The translations under genes were made by a program, and so were the position numbers. The notes under the pieces were generated by a model, which was given only the letters and a program-made list of their open reading frames with translations, had not been told where the DNA came from and did no database searches. DNA of 64,000 bases from Mycobacterium kubicae (lineage in GTDB: Bacteria > Actinomycetota > Actinomycetes > Mycobacteriales > Mycobacteriaceae), in the NCBI RefSeq assembly GCF_015689175.1, contig NZ_CP065047.1, positions 4,402,001 through 4,466,000 on the forward strand, in the 5' to 3' direction. Positions 45,851 to 54,565 of this stretch are shown one piece after another (the stretch's first letter is position 1; the number at the start of each line of letters is the position of its first letter).

Positions 45851-46822
45851 GTGAGCATGCGCGTGCCACGGCGTTCGACGATCGCCCTGGCCACCGCGGG
45901 TGCGCTCGCCTCGACGGGGACGGCCTATCTGGGCGCACGCAACCTGCTGGTGGGTCAGGCGACGCACACGCGCACCGTCATCCCGAAGGCCTGGGATGTT
46001 CCGCCCCGCGCCGACGGCGTGTACTGCCCCGGCGGCGGCCCAGTTCAGCGGTGGCTGCGGGGACTGCCGTTCGACTTGCACCTGATGGTCTTCGGCGACT
46101 CGACGGCCACCGGATACGGATGCATGAGTGCCGAGGAAGTGCCCGGGGTGTTGCTCGCCCGCGCGCTCGCCGAGCAAGCCGGCATCCGGGTCCGGCTGAG
46201 CACCAAAGCCATCGTGGGTGCCACATCCAAAGGCGTTGTCGGGCAAGTCGATGCGATGTTCGTGGCCGGGCCGCCGCCGGACGCGGCGGTGATCATGATC
46301 GGCGCCAACGACATCACCGCGCTCAACGGTATCGGCCCCTCGGCGCAGCGGCTGGGCTCGGTGGTGCGCAGGCTGCGCACGCACGGCGCGGTGGTCGTGG
46401 TCGGCACCTGCCCAGATCTGGGCGTGATCCCGGTGATTCCCCAGCCGCTGCGGTCGCTCGCGCACACCCGGGGCGCACAGCTGGCCCGGGCCCAGACGGC
46501 CGCCGTCCGGGCCGCCGGCGGGGTACCGGTACCGCTGGGACATCTGCTGGCGCCCAAGTTCCGGGCCATGCCCGAGGTGATGTTCTCCGCCGACCAGTAC
46601 CACCCCTCGGCTGCGGCCTACGCTTTGGCGGCCGAGGAGCTGCTGCCCGCGCTGCGCGACGCGCTGCGTGAGAAGCTCGGAATCTCTATGCAGGAGAACA
46701 TCATTCGGCCTAGCGCGGCTGCGCTCGACGGCGGGCACACTTGGCGCATTGCGGTTCCGCGGCTGTGGCGGCGCCCCGCGCACCCGATGCCCGCACCCGT
46801 CGCGGCACCAGCGGTTGGGTGA
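45851..46822 (+). CDS. exported SGNH/GDSL hydrolase (Rv1075c-like)
   Basis: 323 residues from GTG 45851. An RRSTIALATAGALASTGTAYLGA segment near the N-terminus is a signal or anchor, with a twin-Arg. SGNH blocks follow: VFGDSTATG (Ser), GANDITALNG (Asn) and SADQYHPS (Asp/His), so it is a secreted or membrane-held esterase, perhaps thioesterase. ATG 45857 is an alternative start. Ends in a Pro/Ala tail. Divergent from lipU. Confidence 0.88.
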   Translation: MSMRVPRRSTIALATAGALASTGTAYLGARNLLVGQATHTRTVIPKAWDVPPRADGVYCPGGGPVQRWLRGLPFDLHLMVFGDSTATGYGCMSAEEVPGVLLARALAEQAGIRVRLSTKAIVGATSKGVVGQVDAMFVAGPPPDAAVIMIGANDITALNGIGPSAQRLGSVVRRLRTHGAVVVVGTCPDLGVIPVIPQPLRSLAHTRGAQLARAQTAAVRAAGGVPVPLGHLLAPKFRAMPEVMFSADQYHPSAAAYALAAEELLPALRDALREKLGISMQENIIRPSAAALDGGHTWRIAVPRLWRRPAHPMPAPVAAPAVG

Positions 46823-46823
46823 A

Positions 46824-46847
46824 GACTAGATTTATCAGCGTCTAGTC
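46824..46847. promoter_or_regulatory. inverted repeat upstream of fadA3
   Basis: GACTAGA (46824-46830) and TCTAGTC (46841-46847) form a perfect 7-bp dyad with a 10-base spacer, 62 bases before fadA3 and just after the SGNH stop. Could be a TetR-type operator; a weak terminator is the alternative. Confidence 0.45.
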
Positions 46848-46908
46848 CAAGCCGGGCCCCGGTGATCCAGTTCTGAGGCGAGCCCGCATCGCAACCTAGG
46901 AGCCCCTC

Positions 46909-48126
46909 ATGCCCGAAGCCGTCATCGTCTCGACTGCCCGCTCACCGATCGGCCGCGCCATGAAGGGGTCGCTGGTCAACATGCGCCCGGACGACCTGGC
47001 CACCCAGATGGTGCGCGCCGCCCTGGACAAGGTGCCCGCGCTGAACCCGCATCAGATCGACGACCTCATTCTGGGCTGCGGCCAACCGGGTGGTGAGTCC
47101 GGTTTCAACCTGGCCCGCGTGGTCGCCGTCGAACTCGGTTACGACTTCCTGCCCGGCACCACCGTCAACCGGTACTGCTCGTCGTCGCTGCAGACCACGC
47201 GCATGGCGTTCCACGCGATCAAGGCCGGCGAAGGCGACGCGTTCATCTCCGCGGGGGTGGAAACGGTGTCGCGGTTCGGTAAGGGCACCGCCGACTCCTG
47301 GCCGGACACCAAGAACCAGCTGTTCGACGAGGCGCAGGAACGCTCGACCTCCGCGTCGGCCGGCGCCGACGAATGGCACGACCCGCGCGCCGACGGCAAC
47401 CTCCCCGACGTGTACATCGCGATGGGCCAGACCGCCGAGAACGTCGCCCTGCTGACCGGCATCAGCCGCGAAGACCAGGACCACTGGGGCGTGCGCAGCC
47501 AGAACCGGGCCGAAGAGGCGATCAAGAACGGCTTCTTCGAGCGCGAGATCACCCCGGTCACGCTGCCCGACGGCAACACCGTCAGCACCGACGACGGCCC
47601 GCGCGCGGGCACCACTTACGAGAAGATCGCCGACCTCAAGCCGGTGTTCCGGCCCAACGGGACGGTCACCGCGGGCAACGCCTGTCCGCTCAACGACGGT
47701 GCCGCCGCGGTGGTCATCACCAGCGACACCAAGGCCAAGGAGCTGGGCCTGACCCCGCTGGCGCGCATCGTGTCCACCGGGGTCAGCGGCTTGTCGCCGG
47801 AGATCATGGGGTTGGGCCCGATCGAGGCGTCCAAGAAGGCGCTGGAACGAGCCGGCATGTCGGTCGGTGACATCGACCTGTTCGAGATCAACGAGGCGTT
47901 CGCGGTGCAGGTGCTGGGCTCGGCGCGCGAGCTGGGCATTGACGAGGACAAGCTGAACGTGTCCGGCGGCGCGATTGCGCTGGGCCACCCGTTCGGGATG
48001 ACCGGTGCCCGCATCCTGACCACGCTGCTGAACAACCTGCAGACCCACGACAAGACGTTCGGTCTGGAGACCATGTGTGTCGGCGGCGGCCAGGGCATGG
48101 CGATGATCATCGAGCGGCTCAGCTAA
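46909..48126 (+). CDS. fadA3: acetyl-CoA acyltransferase (thiolase)
   Basis: 405 residues. Thiolytic cleavage of 3-ketoacyl-CoA in beta-oxidation. Catalytic Cys-90 in TVNRYCSSSLQT, His in LGHPFGMTG (usually GHPxGxSG; intact His) and the second Cys in MCVGGGQGMA; NEAFAVQ is the Asn-Glu motif. AGGAG lies about eight bases before the ATG. Preceded by an inverted repeat and followed by two strong palindromes. Confidence 0.95.
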   Translation: MPEAVIVSTARSPIGRAMKGSLVNMRPDDLATQMVRAALDKVPALNPHQIDDLILGCGQPGGESGFNLARVVAVELGYDFLPGTTVNRYCSSSLQTTRMAFHAIKAGEGDAFISAGVETVSRFGKGTADSWPDTKNQLFDEAQERSTSASAGADEWHDPRADGNLPDVYIAMGQTAENVALLTGISREDQDHWGVRSQNRAEEAIKNGFFEREITPVTLPDGNTVSTDDGPRAGTTYEKIADLKPVFRPNGTVTAGNACPLNDGAAAVVITSDTKAKELGLTPLARIVSTGVSGLSPEIMGLGPIEASKKALERAGMSVGDIDLFEINEAFAVQVLGSARELGIDEDKLNVSGGAIALGHPFGMTGARILTTLLNNLQTHDKTFGLETMCVGGGQGMAMIIERLS

Positions 48127-48143
48127 CCGGGGCGCTCAGTGTG

Positions 48144-48174
48144 CGTCCTGGGCGCTCAGTGAGCGCCCAGGACG
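48144..48174 (+). terminator. fadA3 terminator-like palindrome
   Basis: 15-base arms around a single central G (left arm begins CGTCCTGGGCGCT), 18 bases after the fadA3 stop. GGCGCTCAGTG is also a direct repeat at 48131-48141 and 48151-48161. Confidence 0.55.
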
Positions 48175-48235
48175 GCGACCCGCCGAGCAGGGCCGCCGCC
48201 AGCGCACACTCGACGCACGGGCAGCAGGCATAGAG

Positions 48236-48267
48236 AAAGCCGGCACGCTGATCAGCGTGCCGGCTTT
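48236..48267. terminator. 32-bp perfect palindrome, bidirectional terminator
   Basis: AAAGCCGGCACGCTGA followed by its exact reverse complement, with A-run before and T-run after, so it works as an intrinsic terminator in both directions. Lies 18 bases past the stop of the Bax-inhibitor gene and downstream of fadA3. Confidence 0.75.
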
Positions 48268-48284
48268 GCCCGTTAGGAGTCGCG

Positions 48285-49115
48285 CTAGTCGTTCTGTAGG
48301 TAGCTGAGCAGCCGCAGGATCTCGAGGTAGAGCCAGACCAGGGTCACGGTCAGGCCCAGCGCGATACCCCAAGCGGCCTTCTCCGGCGCGCCCGCGCGGA
48401 TCATCTGGTCGGCCGCGTCGAAGTCGATCAGGAAGCTGAACGCGGCGATGCCGATGCAGACCAGCGAGAAGATGATGCCCAGCGGGCCGGGGCTGCGCAG
48501 GCCGAGGCCTTCACCGCCGCCGACGTGGAACATGGCAAGCACGAAGTTGCCGAGCATCAGCACCAGCACGCCGAACATGGCCGCCACCAGCATGCGGGTG
48601 AACCGCGGGGTGACCCGGATGGCTCCGGTCTTGTAGACGACGAGCATGCCGAAGAAGACGCCCAGCGTGCCCAGGACGGCCTCGCCGATCAGGGCGCCGG
48701 CATTGGCCGAGCCGACCGTGAAGTTGGCCAGGACGAAGGACACCGCGCCGAGGAACAGGCCTTCCAGGCCGGCGTAGCTCAGCACGATCACCGGGTTGTC
48801 CTGCTTGCGACCGAACGTGGCGATCAGCACCAGAACCAGCCCGCCCAGCGCGCCGACCAGGGTCAGCGGCATGGCCAGGCCGATGTTTTGGGCGACCAGG
48901 AAGTACGACACGATCGCGGTCGCCGTCAACGCGGCCAGCGTCACGCCGGTCTTGGTGACCACGTCGTCGATGGTCAGAGGCCGCGAGGCCTTGGCCTCCT
49001 GATAGGGCGCATAGGGGTTGTAGCCCTGCATCTGGGCCGGTCCCGCGCCGAATTGGGCATATCCGCCCTGCTGCTTAGGCAGTGACCGAAATACCGGGTT
49101 GCTTGTCTCCCGCAC
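48285..49115 (-). CDS. Bax inhibitor-1/YccA family membrane protein (Rv1072-like)
   Basis: 276 residues. A 60-residue Gln/Tyr-rich cytosolic start (QQGGYAQFGAGPAQMQGY) is followed by seven membrane helices with the family ending FDAADQMIRAGAPEKAAWGIALGLTVTLVWLYLEILRLLSYLQ. BI-1 proteins are pH-sensitive calcium leak channels or regulators; role in mycobacteria unknown. GTG 49115 has AGAGGA seven bases upstream. Confidence 0.92.
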   Translation of the reverse strand: MRETSNPVFRSLPKQQGGYAQFGAGPAQMQGYNPYAPYQEAKASRPLTIDDVVTKTGVTLAALTATAIVSYFLVAQNIGLAMPLTLVGALGGLVLVLIATFGRKQDNPVIVLSYAGLEGLFLGAVSFVLANFTVGSANAGALIGEAVLGTLGVFFGMLVVYKTGAIRVTPRFTRMLVAAMFGVLVLMLGNFVLAMFHVGGGEGLGLRSPGPLGIIFSLVCIGIAAFSFLIDFDAADQMIRAGAPEKAAWGIALGLTVTLVWLYLEILRLLSYLQND

Positions 49116-49354
49116 CGTCGGATCCTCTCTGGGGAATGTGGTTCGAGGTGTGCGAACTAATTACTTAACGATCAGCCGCCCGCCTATGGTTCCCAGCCGA
49201 GCTGGTGTCTTCGGGCTTCTCAGGAGTCTTATACCGTCGTCTGGATCACGATAAACCTTAGCCCCGCGGGCACCGCTGAGCGAGTAACGATCTAGATTGC
49301 AGGTCAAACTCATGACCCGGCTTGACGACGGATTCCGGCGAGGGGAGCTAGCGC

Positions 49355-50404
49355 GTGACTGAAGCGGTGACTGGGGAATCCGACGAGGTCCTGACCCGCG
49401 TCGACGGAGACGTCGGCTACGTGACGCTCAACCGCCCCAAGGCGATCAACTCGCTGAACCAGACCATGGTCGACACGTTGAGCACCGTGCTGATCCGGTG
49501 GGAGCGCGACGACGCCGTACGCGCGGTGGTGCTCTCCGGCGCTGGGGAACGCGGACTGTGCGCGGGCGGAGACGTGGTGGCGGTCTACCACAGCGCGCGC
49601 AAAGACGGGGTCGAGGCGCGTCGGTTCTGGCGGGACGAGTATCTGCTCAACGGGCTCATCGGCCGGTTCACCAAGCCGTATGTGGCGTTGATGGACGGCA
49701 TCGTGATGGGCGGCGGAGTGGGTGTCAGCGCGCACGCGAACACCCGAGTGGTCACCGACACCTCCAAGATCGCCATGCCCGAGGTCGGCATCGGGTTCAT
49801 CCCCGATGTGGGTGGCGTCTACCTGCTGTCGCGGGCGCCGGGCAAGCTCGGCCTGCACGCCGCGCTGACCGGTGCCCCGTTCTCCGGCGCCGACGCGATC
49901 GCGCTGGGATTCGCCGACCACTACGTGCCGCACAGCGACCTCGATGCCTTCGCCGCGGCGATCGCTTCCGACGGCGTGGAAGGCGCGTTGGCTCACCACG
50001 CCGTCGAACCGCCGCCCAGTGAGCTTGCGACGCAACGGGAATGGATCGACGAGTGTTACTCGGGTGAGACCGTGATCGACGTCGTCGCCGCGCTGCGCGG
50101 ACACGACTCGCAAGAGGCCAACGACGCGGCGAACCTGATTGCCACCCGCTCCCCCATCGCCGTGTCGGTGACGTTCGAGGCGCTACGACGCGCAGCCGAC
50201 TTGCAAACGCTGGAAGACGTTCTGGTGCAGGACTACCGGGTGTCGTCGGCGTCACTGCGCTCCCACGACCTGGTCGAGGGCATCCGCGCGCAGCTCATCG
50301 ACAAAGACCGCAAACCCAAGTGGAAACCGGCGGCGCTCACCCAGGTCACCGTGGCCGACGTCGCGGAGTACTTCGCGCCGGTCGACGACGACCTGACGTT
50401 CTAG
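49355..50404 (+). CDS. echA9: 3-hydroxyisobutyryl-CoA hydrolase-like enoyl-CoA hydratase family protein
   Basis: 349 residues. Crotonase fold with the HIBCH pattern: RGLCAGGDVVAVYHSARKDG, oxyanion VMGGGVGVSAHANTRVVTDTSKIAMPEVGIGFIPDVGG, and the 3-hydroxyisobutyryl-CoA hydrolase C-terminal extension. Probable role is valine catabolism. GTG 49355 has GGGGAG seven bases upstream. First gene of an operon with echA8 (11-base gap) and the Rv1069c-like gene. Confidence 0.92.
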   Translation: MTEAVTGESDEVLTRVDGDVGYVTLNRPKAINSLNQTMVDTLSTVLIRWERDDAVRAVVLSGAGERGLCAGGDVVAVYHSARKDGVEARRFWRDEYLLNGLIGRFTKPYVALMDGIVMGGGVGVSAHANTRVVTDTSKIAMPEVGIGFIPDVGGVYLLSRAPGKLGLHAALTGAPFSGADAIALGFADHYVPHSDLDAFAAAIASDGVEGALAHHAVEPPPSELATQREWIDECYSGETVIDVVAALRGHDSQEANDAANLIATRSPIAVSVTFEALRRAADLQTLEDVLVQDYRVSSASLRSHDLVEGIRAQLIDKDRKPKWKPAALTQVTVADVAEYFAPVDDDLTF

Positions 50405-50415
50405 GAAGGTAGGCC

Positions 50416-51189
50416 ATGAGCTACGAGACCATTCTGGTCGAGCGCGACGAGCGGGTCGGCATCATCACCTTGAACCGGCCCAAGGCACTGAACGCGCTCA
50501 ACAGTCAGGTGATGGTCGAAGTAACAAGCGCGGCAACGGAATTGGACGAGGACGCGGGCATCGGCGCGATCGTGCTGACCGGATCGGAGAAGGCGTTCGC
50601 CGCCGGAGCCGACATCAAGGAGATGTCCGCGCTGACGTTCGCCGACGCGTACGGCGCCGACTTCTTCGCCACCTGGGGCAAGCTGGCCGCGGTGCGCACC
50701 CCGACCATCGCCGCGGTGGCCGGGTACGCGCTGGGCGGCGGCTGCGAGGTGGCCATGATGTGCGACCTGATCATCGCCGCCGACACCGCGAAGTTCGGGC
50801 AGCCCGAGATCAAACTGGGCGTGCTGCCGGGCATGGGCGGCTCGCAGCGCCTGACGCGGGCGATCGGCAAGGCCAAGGCCATGGACCTGATCCTGACCGG
50901 GCGCACCATCGATGCCGCCGAGGCCGAACGAAGCGGTCTGGTCTCCCGCGTGGTGCCGGCCGAGGACCTGCTCAGCGAGGCAAAAGCCGTCGCCACCACC
51001 ATTTCGCAGATGTCGCGTTCGGCGGCCCGGATGGCCAAAGAAGCCGTCAATCGGGCTTTCGAATCGACCCTGGCCGAAGGCCTGCTCTACGAACGACGGC
51101 TGTTCCAATCGACATTCGCGACCGACGACCAATCCGAAGGGATGGCGGCGTTCGTCGAGAAACGCCCGCCCAACTTCACCCACCGATGA
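50416..51189 (+). CDS. echA8: enoyl-CoA hydratase
   Basis: 257 residues, exact family length. Hydrates trans-2-enoyl-CoA in beta-oxidation. Seen: [13 protein letters not shown] and [40 protein letters not shown] with both catalytic Glu positions, and FMEKR-like FVEKRPPNF at the C-terminus. GGAAGG lies six bases before the ATG. Its stop overlaps the next start (ATGA). Confidence 0.96.
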   Translation: MSYETILVERDERVGIITLNRPKALNALNSQVMVEVTSAATELDEDAGIGAIVLTGSEKAFAAGADIKEMSALTFADAYGADFFATWGKLAAVRTPTIAAVAGYALGGGCEVAMMCDLIIAADTAKFGQPEIKLGVLPGMGGSQRLTRAIGKAKAMDLILTGRTIDAAEAERSGLVSRVVPAEDLLSEAKAVATTISQMSRSAARMAKEAVNRAFESTLAEGLLYERRLFQSTFATDDQSEGMAAFVEKRPPNFTHR

Positions 51190-52952
51190 GCGATTCCGCT
51201 TCGGCGACCGCCCTGCAGACCGACCGCGGATCCGCTGCGGCGGCACCGGAAGGCACCGCCGGCTTGTCGATCGAACAGCGGCGGGCGCGCAGCCCCTGGT
51301 GGGTGCGTCACTACACCTTCTTCGGCACCGCGACCGCGCTGGTCTTCGTGTGGCTGTCGCTGACCCCGTCGCTGCTGCCGCGCGGCCCGCTGTACCAGGG
51401 ACTGGTCAGCGGCTGCTCCGGCGCCATCGGCTACGGCCTGGGTGTGTTCAGCGTGTGGCTGGTGCGCTACATGCGCTCGCAGAATTGCAGTCCCCCGCCG
51501 CCGCGCTGGGTATGGGTGCCGCTGATCGTGGTCGGCGTCATCGGCCAGGTGCTGATGGCGATCTGGTTCCACCTCTGGCAAGACCAGGTGCGCGACCTGA
51601 TGGGCGTCGAGCACCTGCACTGGTACGACTACCCGTTGGCCGCCATCGTGTCGTTCCTCATCCTGTTCACGCTGGTGGAAATCGGCCAGGCCATTCGGTG
51701 GCTGTTCGGATTCCTGGTGCGCCAGGTGGACCGAGTCGCGCCCTTTCGCGTCTCCGCGGCGATCGTCTTCATCCTGCTGGTGACGCTGACGATCACGCTG
51801 CTCAACGGGGTGGTGCTCAAGTTCGCGATGCACTCGATGAACAGCACCTTCGCGTCGGTCAACGAAGAGATGGATCCCGACAGCGCACCACCCAAAACCC
51901 CGCTGCGCTCCGGTGGCCCGCAGTCGCTGGTGTCCTGGGAGTCACTGGGGCATCAGGGCCGCATCTTCGTCGAAAGCGGCCCCAGCGTCGCTCAACTCAC
52001 CAAGTTCAACGGAAGCCCGGCCACCCAACCCATCCGCGCCTACGCCGGCCTGGACTCGGCGACCAGCATCACCGCCACCGCCGAACTGGCCGCGCGCGAA
52101 CTTCAGCGCACCGGCGGGCTCAACCGTGCGGTCGTGGCGGTGGCGACGACCACCGGCACCGGCTGGATCAACGAGGCCGAAGCCTCGGCACTGGAGTACA
52201 TGTACAACGGCGACACCGCGATCGTGAGCATGCAGTACTCGTTCCTGCCGAGCTGGTTGTCGTTTCTGGTGGACAAGGAGAACGCGCGGCACGCCGGTCA
52301 GGCCCTCTTCGAAGCGGTCGACGCGCTGATCCGCCAGATGCCGGAGTTCAAGCGGCCCAAGCTGGTGGTGTTCGGGGAAAGCTTGGGCTCCTTCGGCGGT
52401 GAGGCGCCGTTCATGAGCCTGAACAATGTCCTAGCCCGCACCGACGGCGCGTTGTTCAGCGGGCCGACGTTCAACAACACCATCTGGACCGACCTGACCT
52501 CCACCCGCGATGCCGGTTCACCGCAGTGGCTGCCGATCTATCAGGACGGCCGCAACGTCCGGTTCGCCGCGCGCCCTGAGGATTTGGACCGGGGCGGCCC
52601 AGCATGGAGCGCGCCGCGGGTGGTGTATCTGCAACACGCCTCGGACCCGATCGCCTGGTGGACCCCGGACCTGTTGTTCAGCGAACCGGATTGGCTGCGC
52701 GAGAAGCGGGGTTATGACGTTCTGCCGCAGACACATTGGATCCCGGTGGTGACGTTCCTACAGGTTTCGGCCGACATGGCCGTGGCCGTGGACGTGCCCG
52801 CCGGACACGGGCACCACTACGTCGCGGATGTGGCCGACGGCTGGGCCGCGGTGTTGTCCCCGCAGGGGTGGACACACGAAAAGACCGAGCGGTTGCGGCC
52901 GCTGCTGCATTCCGACGAGAAGCCGCTCGGCTCACCGGGTGACAGCGGCTGA
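51186..52952 (+). CDS. membrane alpha/beta-hydrolase of the Abhydrolase_9 family (Rv1069c-like)
   Basis: 588 residues. Five membrane helices in the first 225 residues ([74 protein letters not shown]), then an extracytoplasmic or cytosolic alpha/beta-hydrolase with nucleophile in [17 protein letters not shown] and His in [13 protein letters not shown]. Natural substrate unknown. Translationally coupled to echA8 by ATGA (51186-51189). The frame open from 50760 is a shadow of echA8. Confidence 0.9.
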   Translation: MSDSASATALQTDRGSAAAAPEGTAGLSIEQRRARSPWWVRHYTFFGTATALVFVWLSLTPSLLPRGPLYQGLVSGCSGAIGYGLGVFSVWLVRYMRSQNCSPPPPRWVWVPLIVVGVIGQVLMAIWFHLWQDQVRDLMGVEHLHWYDYPLAAIVSFLILFTLVEIGQAIRWLFGFLVRQVDRVAPFRVSAAIVFILLVTLTITLLNGVVLKFAMHSMNSTFASVNEEMDPDSAPPKTPLRSGGPQSLVSWESLGHQGRIFVESGPSVAQLTKFNGSPATQPIRAYAGLDSATSITATAELAARELQRTGGLNRAVVAVATTTGTGWINEAEASALEYMYNGDTAIVSMQYSFLPSWLSFLVDKENARHAGQALFEAVDALIRQMPEFKRPKLVVFGESLGSFGGEAPFMSLNNVLARTDGALFSGPTFNNTIWTDLTSTRDAGSPQWLPIYQDGRNVRFAARPEDLDRGGPAWSAPRVVYLQHASDPIAWWTPDLLFSEPDWLREKRGYDVLPQTHWIPVVTFLQVSADMAVAVDVPAGHGHHYVADVADGWAAVLSPQGWTHEKTERLRPLLHSDEKPLGSPGDSG

Positions 52953-53336
52953 GCTGAGGCTCAGTTCAGCCAGCACGCCGGTGGCGACCAGCGCGTGATA
53001 GCCGCCGATCACGTCGGTGGCGCGGTGTAGGCCCAGATCGAGCAACGCGGCCGCCGCGAGGCTGGAGGTGTAGCCCTCCGAACACAGGATCACCCACTCG
53101 ACGTCGTCCCCGACGGCCTGTGGCAGGCGGGCGTCACTGGTCGGGTCGCAGCGCCACTCCAAGACGTTGCGTTCGATGACCAGGGCGCCGGGCACCTCTC
53201 CCTCGCGGGCGCGCTGGGCTTGCGGCCGGATGTCGACCAACAGCGCGCCGCGGCGCAGCGCTTCGGGCAGGTCTGCGGCGGGCAGGCGGCGATAGCGGCT
53301 GCGGGCGGCGTCGAGCACCCGGTCAATGCGGCTCAT
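52932..53336 (-). CDS. rhodanese-like sulfurtransferase
   Basis: 134 residues. Single rhodanese domain: ALLVDIRPQAQRAREGEVPGALVIER and the active-site loop LCSEGYTSSLAA with Cys-85, which carries the persulphide. The ATG at 53336 shares one base with the TGA of the preceding cysteine dioxygenase (TGATG), so the two are co-translated; oxidised cysteine sulfur handling is the obvious joint role. Its 3' end overlaps the convergent hydrolase gene by 21 bases. Confidence 0.9.
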   Translation of the reverse strand: MSRIDRVLDAARSRYRRLPAADLPEALRRGALLVDIRPQAQRAREGEVPGALVIERNVLEWRCDPTSDARLPQAVGDDVEWVILCSEGYTSSLAAAALLDLGLHRATDVIGGYHALVATGVLAELSLSSAAVTR

Positions 53337-53932
53337 CACGGCCCTTCGGGTTGGTTGGTCAGTTCGGTGCGCTGTCGGCGCAACGTGGCGCGCGCGGTGA
53401 CCTCGTAGTACGACATCGCGGTCAGCGGCGGGGAATAGGCGTGCACGCTCAGCGTCGGCTCCACCACCGGCGCGGCCGCCGTGGCCGGTTCCTCGATCGG
53501 CCGGGGGGCCCACACCACGTCGTGCACCCACCCGAGCGGGAACCCGGCCTGGTCGCCGGCGTCGAGCCTGCGGCGCCGCAACCGCCTACCGTCCCAACGG
53601 TATTCGTTGAGCGACCCGGACAACACGGTCAGCGCGCCGATCGAGCCGCCATGGTCGTGCAACTCGGTGGAGTGGCCCGGCACCCAGCTGATCAGCCAGA
53701 TGTCCAGCTCGTCGTCACCGTGGATGCGGGTGAACCAGCGCTGCGTCTCGGGGACACCGCCCGGGGGCAACAGGTGGTCGCACCGCCCGCTGAGCACGTC
53801 GTCGGCGGCCTGGTCGGTGGCGTGCAGCAGATCGGGCACGCGCAGGCGAGTGGGTCCGGAGGAGGGACTGCTCAGTGGGCTCAGTGGGCGCAGCGCGACC
53901 GATCGTGGCGCCACGGAGATGGGCATGGCCAT
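53336..53932 (-). CDS. cysteine dioxygenase type I family protein
   Basis: 198 residues. Cupin oxygenase that turns cysteine into cysteine sulfinate with non-haem iron. Ligands visible: His-92 and His-94 in STELHDHGGSIG and His-137 in LGWVHDVV; SYYEVTARATLRR closes the barrel. GGAG lies seven bases before ATG 53932. Paired with rhodanese through a TGATG overlap. A related thiol dioxygenase specificity is possible. Confidence 0.88.
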   Translation of the reverse strand: MAMPISVAPRSVALRPLSPLSSPSSGPTRLRVPDLLHATDQAADDVLSGRCDHLLPPGGVPETQRWFTRIHGDDELDIWLISWVPGHSTELHDHGGSIGALTVLSGSLNEYRWDGRRLRRRRLDAGDQAGFPLGWVHDVVWAPRPIEEPATAAAPVVEPTLSVHAYSPPLTAMSYYEVTARATLRRQRTELTNQPEGP

Positions 53933-54049
53933 GGAAGAACTCCAAGGTGTGGAAACGGATGGGGCAAGCGGCGGCGCGTCAGGGCCGACAACACTCGCAA
54001 AATCCGAAGCGCTCCATCACGCTCGCCAGTCTTGCATAGATTGGGAGGG

Positions 54050-54484
54050 GTGCGCCGGTGTCGTCGTCGCCCCGTGTGGTGGGGCTTGTTGTTGGTCGTT
54101 GCTTGTTTGTCCGCGTGCGGTCACGGCGGCGGAGGCGGCAAGCCGAACTCCTCGTCGGCGTCGCCGAGCCGATCGGCAGGAGCGGCGGGTTCGCTGCCGC
54201 CCGGTGCGATCGGCGTCTCCCCCACCGGTGTGACGACGAAAGTGGACGTTCCCGCCGACTCGACCGAAGAAGAGTATTTCCAGGCCTGCCATGCCGCCAA
54301 GGTGTGGATGGACGGCCAGCCGGGCTCCGGCCAAGGGGTGATCGAGCCCTACCTGGGGATGGTGCAGGCGTCCCCGTCCGGCGTTGCCGGCACCTGGAAC
54401 GTCCGGTGGTCGGATTTGAGCCCGGCCCGGCAGTCCGCGGTCATTGTGGCGGCGTCGGCGGCGGCCAACGGCGAATGCGGGTAG
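54050..54484 (+). CDS. lpqV: lipoprotein LpqV
   Basis: 144 residues. Basic start (RRCRRRP), hydrophobic stretch WWGLLLVVACLSAC with lipobox LSAC, so the Cys is lipidated and the protein held on the outer face of the membrane. The body TTKVDVPADSTEEEYFQACHAAKVWMDGQPGSGQG and the ending AVIVAASAAANGECG match the LpqV family. GTG 54050 follows GGGAGG closely (short spacer); an in-frame TTG at 54041 is possible. Function unknown. Confidence 0.85.
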   Translation: MRRCRRRPVWWGLLLVVACLSACGHGGGGGKPNSSSASPSRSAGAAGSLPPGAIGVSPTGVTTKVDVPADSTEEEYFQACHAAKVWMDGQPGSGQGVIEPYLGMVQASPSGVAGTWNVRWSDLSPARQSAVIVAASAAANGECG

Positions 54485-54565
54485 GGCGCCAGCAATTGCG
54501 ATCAGGGCTGCACAAAAGTGTCGACCAGTGCGGTGGGCGGTGCTGCGGGCAAGCACAATGAGGAG

